26,464 nt of DNA, from the NCBI GenBank assembly GCA_020024915.1, contig JAHHSZ010000012.1:1-26464 (forward strand), read 5' to 3'. The DNA is from Fusobacterium sp. (GTDB lineage Bacteria > Fusobacteriota > Fusobacteriia > Fusobacteriales > Fusobacteriaceae). A program made the position numbers and the translations under genes. The notes below the pieces were generated by a model. That model saw nothing but the letters and a program-made list of their open reading frames with translations. It ran no database searches and was not told the origin of the DNA. Shown in pieces: positions 16,387 through 23,289 of the stretch (position 1 is the first letter of the stretch; each line of letters begins with the position of its first letter).

Positions 16387-17502
16387 ATGAGTAAGAAAAT
16401 TTGTGTCGGTTGTGGGATAGAACTGCAAAGTGATTACCCAGAGAAGAATGGATATCTTCCGGCAGCTAAGTTAGAAGAGGCAGGAGACCATTATTGTCAA
16501 AGATGTTTTAAGATAAAAAACTATGGTAAGTATATGCCAGTAAAATTGACAAGAGATGATTATAGAAGAGTTGTTCAAGATGAAATGAGAAATGCTCAAG
16601 TGGCAATAGCTGTTTTTGATATCATTGATTTTGAAGGATCTTTTGACGATGAAATATTAGATGTATTAAGAGAGATGGATTCAATAGTTGTAATCAATAA
16701 ATTGGATCTTATACCTGATGAAAAACATCCTTCTGAAGTGGCTAACTGGGTAAAGGTAAGACTTGCTGAAGAGGGAATTTCTCCTTTAGATATCGCCATT
16801 GTAAGTAGTAAGAATGGATATGGAATTAACGGAATCTTTAAAAAGATAAAACACTTCTATCCAGATGGAGTGGAAGCTCTAGTTTTAGGAGTAACAAATG
16901 TAGGAAAATCAAGTATAGTAAATAGATTATTGGGATTGAAAAAGGTAACTGTTTCTAAATATCCAGGAACTACTTTGAAGAGTGTAAGAAACCAGATACC
17001 TCATACAAAAATAACATTGATAGATACACCAGGATTGATTCCAGAAGGAAGAATATCAGACTTAGTATGTGAAAACTGTAATTTAAAGATGATACCTGCT
17101 AATGAGATCTCAAGAAAAACATTTAAAATGTCAAAGGATAGAGCTTTAGTTCTAGGAGAGTTAGTTTGGTTTAAAGTTTTAAATGAAGAAGAAACTAAAC
17201 CAATATTCTCACTATATGCAGCTAAAAAGGTAACTTTCCATGAGACTAATTCTGAAAAATTAGAGGAATTGCTAAAGAGTGATAGAGGAGATCTGTTATC
17301 TCCACCTTGTGATCATTGTAGAGGTGAATATAGAAAATTAGAAAAGAAAAAACAAAAAATTGTTGTAAAAACAGGAGAAGAGCTTGTATTCAAAGGACTA
17401 GGTTGGATTTCAGTTAAGAGAGGACCACTAGAGATAGAGGTAACAGCTCCAAAAGAGGCTGGAATTGTAATAAGAGATGCCTTTATCAAGCCTAAAAGAT
17501 AA
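16387..17502 (+). CDS. yqeH: Ribosome biogenesis GTPase YqeH
   Basis: Circularly permuted GTPase involved in assembly of the 30S subunit. The motif order is permuted as expected: G4 NKLD at 104-107, G5 SSK at 140-142, G1 GVTNVGKSS at 168-176, G2-region PGTT at 193-196, and G3 DTPG at 213-216. An N-terminal treble-clef zinc finger uses C6, C9, C37 and C40. Two further Cys pairs (C228/C231 and the CDHC near 306-309) lie in the C-terminal half and could bind a second metal. The 371-residue length is normal. AGGAG precedes the ATG. It follows hslV by 17 bases at the place where hslU stands in Bacillota. Confidence 0.95.
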   Translation: MSKKICVGCGIELQSDYPEKNGYLPAAKLEEAGDHYCQRCFKIKNYGKYMPVKLTRDDYRRVVQDEMRNAQVAIAVFDIIDFEGSFDDEILDVLREMDSIVVINKLDLIPDEKHPSEVANWVKVRLAEEGISPLDIAIVSSKNGYGINGIFKKIKHFYPDGVEALVLGVTNVGKSSIVNRLLGLKKVTVSKYPGTTLKSVRNQIPHTKITLIDTPGLIPEGRISDLVCENCNLKMIPANEISRKTFKMSKDRALVLGELVWFKVLNEEETKPIFSLYAAKKVTFHETNSEKLEELLKSDRGDLLSPPCDHCRGEYRKLEKKKQKIVVKTGEELVFKGLGWISVKRGPLEIEVTAPKEAGIVIRDAFIKPKR

Positions 17503-17504
17503 TT

Positions 17505-17990
17505 ATGAAGATATTCAAGCACGAAGTGAGTGAAACAGTGATAACAACAGTATTTTCAATATTGGGAACAGCTTTAGTAATAATTCTAGGTAGTTATAAT
17601 GTCAAAGATTTGACTGAAGCTAAAAAAGCTGAAAAAGTTTTGGAGGAGCTGAAGGGATTGAGAGTAGCTCTTGAAGAGTATTATCAATTGACAAAAGAGT
17701 ACCCTAATCTAACATTGGAGGGAGCTAAGGATAATTTGAGAATACTAGATTATATAGATGAAAATGGTAGCCTTATATCATTTGCCAAGATTTATGGACA
17801 TGATACACTGCCTAAAACTCCAGCTGTTGAAGATATAGAGGAGAGTAATGCTATTTATAATACAAACAGTTTTAAACAAGGAGAGAATTATGGTGGCTGG
17901 AATTATGACTATACTGGGAAAACAGGTGAGATACATGCAAACTTACCGATAAGTATATATTCTCAAGGAATAGATTGGAATAACTATTAA
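17505..17990 (+). CDS. Pseudopilin-like single-span membrane protein
   Basis: A 161-residue protein of unknown function. It has a short basic N-terminus (MKIFKHE), one hydrophobic helix at about 12-30 (VITTVFSILGTALVIILGS), and then a long amphipathic helix with KVLEELKGLRVALEEYYQLTKEYP, which closely resembles the post-membrane helix of type II secretion/competence pseudopilins. The C-terminal GGWNYDYTGKTGEIHANLP looks like the G-W-Y-TGEI-N ending of PulG-type folds. The prepilin-peptidase motif (G-F-T-L-I-E type) is absent, so it is unlikely to be processed as a normal prepilin. It begins 2 bases after yqeH and is probably co-transcribed with it. No other pilus genes are nearby. Homology is inferred from pattern only. 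Confidence 0.7.
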   Translation: MKIFKHEVSETVITTVFSILGTALVIILGSYNVKDLTEAKKAEKVLEELKGLRVALEEYYQLTKEYPNLTLEGAKDNLRILDYIDENGSLISFAKIYGHDTLPKTPAVEDIEESNAIYNTNSFKQGENYGGWNYDYTGKTGEIHANLPISIYSQGIDWNNY

Positions 17991-18012
17991 AAGAACAGGA
18001 GAGAGATTTTTT

Positions 18013-19404
18013 ATGAAAAAGTATGATATTATTTTTCTGGGTGGAGGACAGGCGGGAGTCTTTGGAGCTTATGAAGCTATTGAAAAGAATCCAGAGCTAA
18101 GCATTTTAATATTAGATAAAGGAAAAATGCTAAAGCAGAGAATTTGTCCAAAGGAAAAATTAGGGAAATGTGTGAGTTGTCCAACTTGTGCAATAATCTA
18201 TGGAGTAAGTGGAGCAGGAGCTTTCTCTGATTCAAAATTCAATATGGATTATAGAGTAGGTGGAGATGTACATGTAATTGCTGGGAAAAAACTTGTTAAT
18301 AATACTATTAATGATGTAGTTAAAGTATATAGAAAATTTGGTTTTAATGAGGAACCTACAGGGTTAAAATATAACCAAACTATGGAACAGATAAAAAAAG
18401 GGTGTATTGAGAATAGAATACAACTAGTAGATACACCGACTATGCACTTAGGAACAGATGGTTCAAGAAAACTTTATACACAATTGATAGATTACTTAAT
18501 AGAAAAGGGTGTAGAGTTTATCACTGAAAGAGAAGTTGATAGTTTAATAGTTGAAAATGATAGAGTGAAAGGCGTAGTAGTATTTCATAAAGGGAAAGAG
18601 GAGAGATACTATTCAGATAACATAGTTGCAGGAATGGGAAGAAGTGGTGCTAAGAAGATGATGGAACTTTGTCAAAAGCATGGGATTAAATATGAGAATG
18701 GTGCAGTTGACATTGGAGTAAGAGCTGAAATTCCTGATATCATAATGAAGGATATAAATGAAAACTTTTATGAAGCTAAGATGATCTATTACTCAAGAAA
18801 CTATAGAGATAAGATGAGAACATTCTGTAGTAATCCAAGTGGGTTTATAGCAGCAGAGAAGTATGACGATTTTATATTAGCTAATGGTCACGCTTATAAG
18901 GACAGAAAATCTACTAATACTAACTTAGCACTATTGTGTACAAAAAAATTTACTGAACCATTTAATCAACCTTTTGAATATGCTACGGCTATAGCAAAGA
19001 TGTCATCTATGCTAACTGGAGGAAAATTATTAGTTCAGTCTTATGCTGACTTGAAAGAGGGAAGAAGATCCACAAATGAGAGATTAGAAAGATTGAATAT
19101 AGTCCCTACTACGGAGGATTATGTAGCTGGAGATATAGCTCTAGCTTGTCCACAGAGATTACTAGATAATATAATGGAATTTATTGAGGTTTTAGACAAA
19201 ATAACTCCGGGATTTGCTTCTGGAGATTTATTATTATACTTCCCTGAGATCAAATTTAGAAGTACAAGATTAATTATCAATGAACATATGGAAACTTCAT
19301 TAAAAGGGCTATATGCAGTAGGAGATAGCTCTGGTTATGGAAGTGGATTGAATATAGCAGCAGTTATGGGAATGCTTGCAGTAAGAGATATAATAAATAA
19401 TTAA
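18013..19404 (+). CDS. FAD-dependent dehydrogenase (COG2509-like)
   Basis: A 463-residue flavoprotein. The N-terminal Rossmann motif GGGQAG is at 10-15. A second FAD-contacting motif is near the C-terminus (LYAVGDSSGYGSGLNIAAVMGM), and a VAGMGRSG segment lies in the middle. Residues 45-59 carry four cysteines (C45, C53, C56, C59) just before GVSGAGAFSDSKFN, a feature I associate with the uncharacterised FAD-dependent dehydrogenase group COG2509; they could bind metal or an Fe-S cluster. The substrate is unknown and the neighbours do not reveal it. AGGAGAGA precedes the ATG, and a strong terminator follows directly. Family fairly sure, function open. Confidence 0.82.
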   Translation: MKKYDIIFLGGGQAGVFGAYEAIEKNPELSILILDKGKMLKQRICPKEKLGKCVSCPTCAIIYGVSGAGAFSDSKFNMDYRVGGDVHVIAGKKLVNNTINDVVKVYRKFGFNEEPTGLKYNQTMEQIKKGCIENRIQLVDTPTMHLGTDGSRKLYTQLIDYLIEKGVEFITEREVDSLIVENDRVKGVVVFHKGKEERYYSDNIVAGMGRSGAKKMMELCQKHGIKYENGAVDIGVRAEIPDIIMKDINENFYEAKMIYYSRNYRDKMRTFCSNPSGFIAAEKYDDFILANGHAYKDRKSTNTNLALLCTKKFTEPFNQPFEYATAIAKMSSMLTGGKLLVQSYADLKEGRRSTNERLERLNIVPTTEDYVAGDIALACPQRLLDNIMEFIEVLDKITPGFASGDLLLYFPEIKFRSTRLIINEHMETSLKGLYAVGDSSGYGSGLNIAAVMGMLAVRDIINN

Positions 19405-19406
19405 TT

Positions 19407-19456
19407 AAAAATGGTGCATTGTCTTTCATATTTTGGAGAAAAAAGCACCATTTTTT
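19407..19456 (+). terminator. Intrinsic terminator after the FAD dehydrogenase gene
   Basis: An 11-base perfect stem pairs 19407-19417 with 19445-19455 (core GGTGC / GCACC) around a 27-base loop, and the 3' arm ends in six T at 19451-19456. It begins two bases after the stop codon and separates this unit from ftsY. Confidence 0.85.
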
Positions 19457-19462
19457 ATAGCT

Positions 19463-19491
19463 TTGAATTGAAAAAAATAATATTTTATGAT
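19463..19491 (+). promoter_or_regulatory. Promoter of ftsY
   Basis: TTGAAT at 19463-19468, a 17-base spacer and TATGAT at 19486-19491, directly after the preceding terminator. A start near 19498 leaves a leader of about 29 bases before the ATG at 19527. Confidence 0.65.
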
Positions 19492-19526
19492 AAAATGAAG
19501 TGAGAGAGATTACTAGGAGGAGAAGA

Positions 19527-20750
19527 ATGGGTTTTTTTAGTAAACTATTTAAAAGAAAAAAAGATGATGAGCGAGAGAGCTTAAAAGTAGCAGAGGTTGA
19601 AATAGATGAGTTATTAGAGAAAAATCAAGAGAGTGAAGAAGAAAAAGAGGAAATACAATCAGCATTAGAAGATAAAAATGATACTCCAAAGATAGAAGAA
19701 GATAGTGTTGAAGATAAAAAAGTAGATGTAACCATAGAGCAAATAGATAGTGATATACTTAACAAAATAGAGGAACAAGTAGAAGATACAAAAAAGGAAG
19801 TAGAAAAAATTGAGATAGAAGAGGTTAAAGAGGAGAAGAAAGGTTTCTTTGCTTCATTAAAAGATAAACTATTCAAGTCTAGAGAGGGACTGTTTGGTAC
19901 ATTAAAATCATTTATTTTAGGAAGAAGTGTAATAGATGATGAGATGTATGAGGAGTTAGAGGATATTCTAGTACAGTCAGATATTGGTATGGATATGACT
20001 TTAAAGATAGTAAAAGAGCTTGAAAAAGAGGTGAAAAGAAGAGGAGTAAAAGATCCTAAAGAGGTATATCCAGTACTTAAAGAGGTAATGGAAGGCTTCT
20101 TAATAAAAGAGGATAATGAGATATATATTGAAGATGGAAAACTAAACGTGATTTTAGTTGTAGGAGTAAATGGTGTTGGAAAAACAACTACTATAGGAAA
20201 ACTAGCTTCAAAATATGTTAAAGAGGGTAAAAAGGTTATATTAGGAGCAGGAGATACTTTCAGAGCTGCTGCAATAGAGCAGTTAGAAGAGTGGGCTAAC
20301 AGATCTGGAGCTGAGATAGTAAGGAGCACTCAAGGATCAGATCCAGGAGCAGTAGTGTTTGATACTTTAGCAGCTGCCCAATCAAGAGGAGCTGATATCG
20401 CTATTATAGATACTGCTGGAAGACTTCATAATAAAAATAACCTAATGAAAGAGTTAGAGAAGATTCATCATATAATTAAGAAAAAATTAGGTGATCAAAA
20501 ATATGAGTCTATATTAGTTATAGATGGAACTACAGGCCAGAATGCTCTTAATCAAGCAAAAGTTTTTAATGAAGTGACTGAATTGACAGGATTTATTATA
20601 ACTAAACTTGATGGAACTGCTAAAGGAGGAATAATATTTAGTATTTCAGAGGAGTTAAAGAAACCAATTAAATTTATTGGTGTTGGAGAAAAGATAGAAG
20701 ATTTAAGAAAATTTGAAGCTAAAGAGTATATACAAGCTATATTCGATTAA
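19527..20750 (+). CDS. ftsY: Signal recognition particle receptor FtsY
   Basis: GTPase that docks the SRP-ribosome complex at the inner membrane for co-translational insertion. The 407-residue product starts MGFFSKLFKRKK, a basic amphipathic lipid-binding helix, followed by a long Glu/Lys/Asp-rich A domain to about residue 100. A second membrane-binding segment (KKGFFASLKDKLFKSREGLF) at the A/N border precedes the NG domain. GVNGVGKTT is at 213-221, then GDTFRAAA, DTAGR, TKLDGTAKGG and GVGEKIEDL. I use ATG 19527 (AGGAGG at 19515-19520) instead of GTG 19500, which would lie on the predicted transcript start. The paired amphipathic segments are known from other FtsY proteins. Confidence 0.97.
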   Translation: MGFFSKLFKRKKDDERESLKVAEVEIDELLEKNQESEEEKEEIQSALEDKNDTPKIEEDSVEDKKVDVTIEQIDSDILNKIEEQVEDTKKEVEKIEIEEVKEEKKGFFASLKDKLFKSREGLFGTLKSFILGRSVIDDEMYEELEDILVQSDIGMDMTLKIVKELEKEVKRRGVKDPKEVYPVLKEVMEGFLIKEDNEIYIEDGKLNVILVVGVNGVGKTTTIGKLASKYVKEGKKVILGAGDTFRAAAIEQLEEWANRSGAEIVRSTQGSDPGAVVFDTLAAAQSRGADIAIIDTAGRLHNKNNLMKELEKIHHIIKKKLGDQKYESILVIDGTTGQNALNQAKVFNEVTELTGFIITKLDGTAKGGIIFSISEELKKPIKFIGVGEKIEDLRKFEAKEYIQAIFD

Positions 20751-20788
20751 GGAATAATATATATATTGTATATCTTTTAAAAAAGTAT

Positions 20789-20825
20789 TTGTATTTATAC
20801 TTAAAATTTGTTAGTATATACTTAA
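20789..20825 (+). promoter_or_regulatory. Two phased palindromic boxes at the pta promoter
   Basis: Box 1 (20789-20804) and box 2 (20811-20825) both contain a GTAT..ATAC palindrome and end in the same nine bases, TATACTTAA, at 20796 and 20817. The 21-base offset is two helical turns, so the boxes face the same side of the DNA. Box 1 is upstream of the -35 and box 2 fills the spacer, as expected for a repressor or dual regulator. The binding protein is unknown. Confidence 0.45.
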
Positions 20826-20836
20826 CATCATAAAAT
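20808..20836 (+). promoter_or_regulatory. Candidate promoter of pta-ackA
   Basis: TTGTTA at 20808-20813, a 17-base spacer and TAAAAT at 20831-20836. A perfect 7-base inverted repeat with a 3-base loop (20825-20841) covers the -10 and may be a further control site. The region is very AT-rich, so other starts are possible. Confidence 0.5.
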
Positions 20837-20894
20837 GATGTATTTATTTGTATATAAATTATATTTAAGATAAAAAGTTAAGGAAGTGAGTATT

Positions 20895-21893
20895 TTGAGT
20901 TTTTTAGTAAAAATTAGAGAAAAGGCAAGAGAAGTACAAAAAACAGTTGTATTACCAGAAGGAACAGATGAAAGAGTAATAACAGCAGCAGCCAAAATAG
21001 TTGAATTAGGAGTAGCTAAACCAGTTGTTTTAGGACATAGAGACGATATGGAAAGAGTTGCTAACGACTTAGGAATCAGCTTAAGAGGAGTAGAGATAAT
21101 TGAAGCAAAAAATCCTCCAAAACTAGAAACTTATGCAGAGAAATTAGCAGAATTAAGAGCTAAAAAAGGAATGACTGTAGATCAAGCTAGAGAGATCTTG
21201 TTAAACGATCCTAACTTCTATGGAGCTATGATGGTTAAAATGGGAGATGCAGATGCTATGGTATCTGGATCAGATTCTCCAACTGCAGATGTATTAAGAG
21301 CAGGGCTACAAATAATAGGTACAAGAAAAGGAATAAAGACTGTATCATCAGTTTTTGTAATGGAGTTAACAGAAAGACAAGATACTTATGGAAATGTTTT
21401 ATTGTTTGGAGACTGTTCAGTAATACCAGTTCCTACATCAGAGCAATTGGCTGATATAGCTGAAGCATCAGTCGTAACAGCAGAGAAAGTTGTTGGAATG
21501 AAAGGAAAAGTTGCTTTATTAACATTCTCAACTAAAGGATCAGCAAATCATCCAGATGTAGATGTAGTTATAGAAGCTGGAAAAATATTAGAAGAGAGAA
21601 AAGTTGAGTTCGCTTACACAGCTGAAGTTCAAGCTGATGCTGCATTAGTCAAATCAGTAGCAATGAAAAAATGCCCTGAATCAAAAGTAGCAGGAAATGC
21701 TAACATCTTAATATTCCCTAACCTAGCAGCAGGAAATATAGGATACAAATTAGTTCAAAGATTAGCTGGAGCAAATGCATATGGTCCATTAATTCAAGGA
21801 CTTGCAGCACCTATTAATGACTTATCAAGAGGATGTTCAGTAGACGATATCGTTAACTTAGTAGCAATCACAGCAGTACAAGCAGCAGAATAA
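20895..21893 (+). CDS. pta: Phosphate acetyltransferase
   Basis: Converts acetyl-CoA and phosphate to acetyl phosphate and CoA in fermentative acetate formation. The 332-residue, single-domain (short) form carries VVLPEGTDERVI near the N-terminus. MVSGSDSPTADVLRAGLQIIGT, FGDCSVIPVPTSEQLADIA, and the C-terminal FPNLAAGNIGYKLVQRLAGANAYGPLIQGLAAPINDLSRG are Pta/Ptb family signatures. I place the start at TTG 20895 (MSFLVKIREK), since AGGA at 20881-20884 is 10 bases away. The in-frame GTG at 20886 lies only one base from that site. ackA follows after 25 bases, giving a pta-ackA operon. Codons are richer in aac, ttc and atc than in upstream genes. Confidence 0.95.
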   Translation: MSFLVKIREKAREVQKTVVLPEGTDERVITAAAKIVELGVAKPVVLGHRDDMERVANDLGISLRGVEIIEAKNPPKLETYAEKLAELRAKKGMTVDQAREILLNDPNFYGAMMVKMGDADAMVSGSDSPTADVLRAGLQIIGTRKGIKTVSSVFVMELTERQDTYGNVLLFGDCSVIPVPTSEQLADIAEASVVTAEKVVGMKGKVALLTFSTKGSANHPDVDVVIEAGKILEERKVEFAYTAEVQADAALVKSVAMKKCPESKVAGNANILIFPNLAAGNIGYKLVQRLAGANAYGPLIQGLAAPINDLSRGCSVDDIVNLVAITAVQAAE

Positions 21894-21918
21894 TAATTTT
21901 AAGAGGAGATATAATAGA

Positions 21919-23121
21919 ATGAAAGTTTTAGTAATTAACTGTGGAAGTTCATCATTAAAATATCAATTAATGAATCCAGAAACAAGAGAAGTTTTTGCAA
22001 AAGGATTATGTGAAAGAATAGGAATAGATGGTTCTAGAATAGAATATGAAGTACCAGCTAAAGACTATGAAGTAAAAATCGAAAAACCAATGCCAACTCA
22101 CAAAGAAGCTTTAGAATTAGTTATTGAAGCAATAACTAATGAAGAGCATGGAGTAATTGCATCTGTAGAAGAGGTTGAAGCAATAGGACATAGAGTAGTT
22201 CACGGAGGAGAAACTTTTGCAAGTTCAGTATTATTAACTGAAGAGGTAATGGCTGCAATAGAAGCTAATAACGAATTAGCTCCATTACACAACCCAGCTA
22301 ACTTAATGGGAGTAAGAACTTGTATGGCATTAATGCCTGGAAAACCTAATGTAGGAGTTTTTGATACAGCTTTCCACCAAACTATGCCAGCAAAAGCATT
22401 TATGTATGCTTTACCATATGCTGATTACACAGAATTAAAAGTAAGAAAATATGGATTCCACGGAACATCTCACTTATTCGTATCTGAAACAATGAGAGAG
22501 ATAATGGGAAATCCTGAACACTCAAAAATAATAGTTTGCCACTTAGGAAATGGAGCTTCTGTTTCTGCTGTATTGGATGGAAAATCAGTAGATACATCAA
22601 TGGGATTAACTCCGTTACAAGGATTGATGATGGGAACTAGATGTGGAGATATTGATCCAGCTGCAGTATTATTCATTAAAAATAAAAGAGGATTAACTGA
22701 TAAAGAGATGGATAACAGATTAAACAAAGAATCTGGGATCTTAGGAATTTTTGGAAAGTCATCAGATTGTAGAGATATGGAAGATGGAGTAGCTGCTGGA
22801 GATGAAAGAGCAAAATTAGCTGAAGAAATGTTCATCTACAAAATTAAATCATATGTAGGAGCTTATGCAGCTGCTATGGGTGGAGTAGACGCTATCTGTT
22901 TTGCTGGAGGAATTGGAGAAAACGCAGCTGGAATAAGAGAAGGGGTAATCGAAGGATTAGAGTTCTTAGGAGCAAAAATTGATAAAAAAGTAAATTCAGT
23001 AAGACAAAAAGGAAATGTAAAATTATCTACAGATGATTCGAGGGTATTGATTTACAAAATACCTACAAACGAAGAGTTAGTAATTGCTAGAGATACTTAC
23101 AGAATTGTTACTGGAAAATAA
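21919..23121 (+). CDS. ackA: Acetate kinase
   Basis: Transfers phosphate from acetyl phosphate to ADP, yielding acetate and ATP, the energy-conserving step after Pta. Conserved features in order are the N-terminal VINCGSSSLKY with Asn7, GHRVVHGG, the catalytic Asp149 in GVFDTAFHQTMP, and HLGNGASV. MGLTPLQGLMMGTRCGDIDP and the ATPase-type CFAGGIGENA follow. The 400-residue length is standard. AGGAG at 21904-21908 is 10 bases before the ATG. It is the second gene of the pta operon. The 168-base gap after it is A-rich, with no confident terminator, and contains the next promoter. Confidence 0.98.
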   Translation: MKVLVINCGSSSLKYQLMNPETREVFAKGLCERIGIDGSRIEYEVPAKDYEVKIEKPMPTHKEALELVIEAITNEEHGVIASVEEVEAIGHRVVHGGETFASSVLLTEEVMAAIEANNELAPLHNPANLMGVRTCMALMPGKPNVGVFDTAFHQTMPAKAFMYALPYADYTELKVRKYGFHGTSHLFVSETMREIMGNPEHSKIIVCHLGNGASVSAVLDGKSVDTSMGLTPLQGLMMGTRCGDIDPAAVLFIKNKRGLTDKEMDNRLNKESGILGIFGKSSDCRDMEDGVAAGDERAKLAEEMFIYKIKSYVGAYAAAMGGVDAICFAGGIGENAAGIREGVIEGLEFLGAKIDKKVNSVRQKGNVKLSTDDSRVLIYKIPTNEELVIARDTYRIVTGK

Positions 23122-23201
23122 TAAAATATGTAAAAAAATCATATATAAAAAAATAAAAATAGTTATATAAAAAAATAAATTTGAAAAAATTTAAATAATT
23201 A

Positions 23202-23229
23202 TTGACAAATTTTAAATATGATTTAAAAT
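23202..23229 (+). promoter_or_regulatory. Promoter of the pyruvate:ferredoxin oxidoreductase gene
   Basis: A perfect TTGACA at 23202-23207, a 16-base spacer and TAAAAT at 23224-23229. The leader to ATG 23290 is about 55 bases and contains a loose inverted repeat, AAGTA (23240-23244) and TACTT (23256-23260). A perfect AGGAGG (23276-23281) is 8 bases from the ATG. Together this looks like a strong expression signal. Confidence 0.65.
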
Positions 23230-23289
23230 ATTAATATAGAAGTAAATTATAAAAATACTTTCATAAAAGAATTATAGGAGGAAATTGTA

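Noticed and set aside
19625..20329. Long open frame on the - strand opposite ftsY
   Set aside because: It is the complement of the Glu/Lys-rich FtsY coding sequence; its product is a low-complexity Ser/Phe/Ile string with no domain and no ribosome site.
23122..23201. Terminator after ackA
   Set aside because: A short ATATG/CATAT stem is followed by A-runs rather than T-runs, so there is no convincing intrinsic terminator on the + strand.
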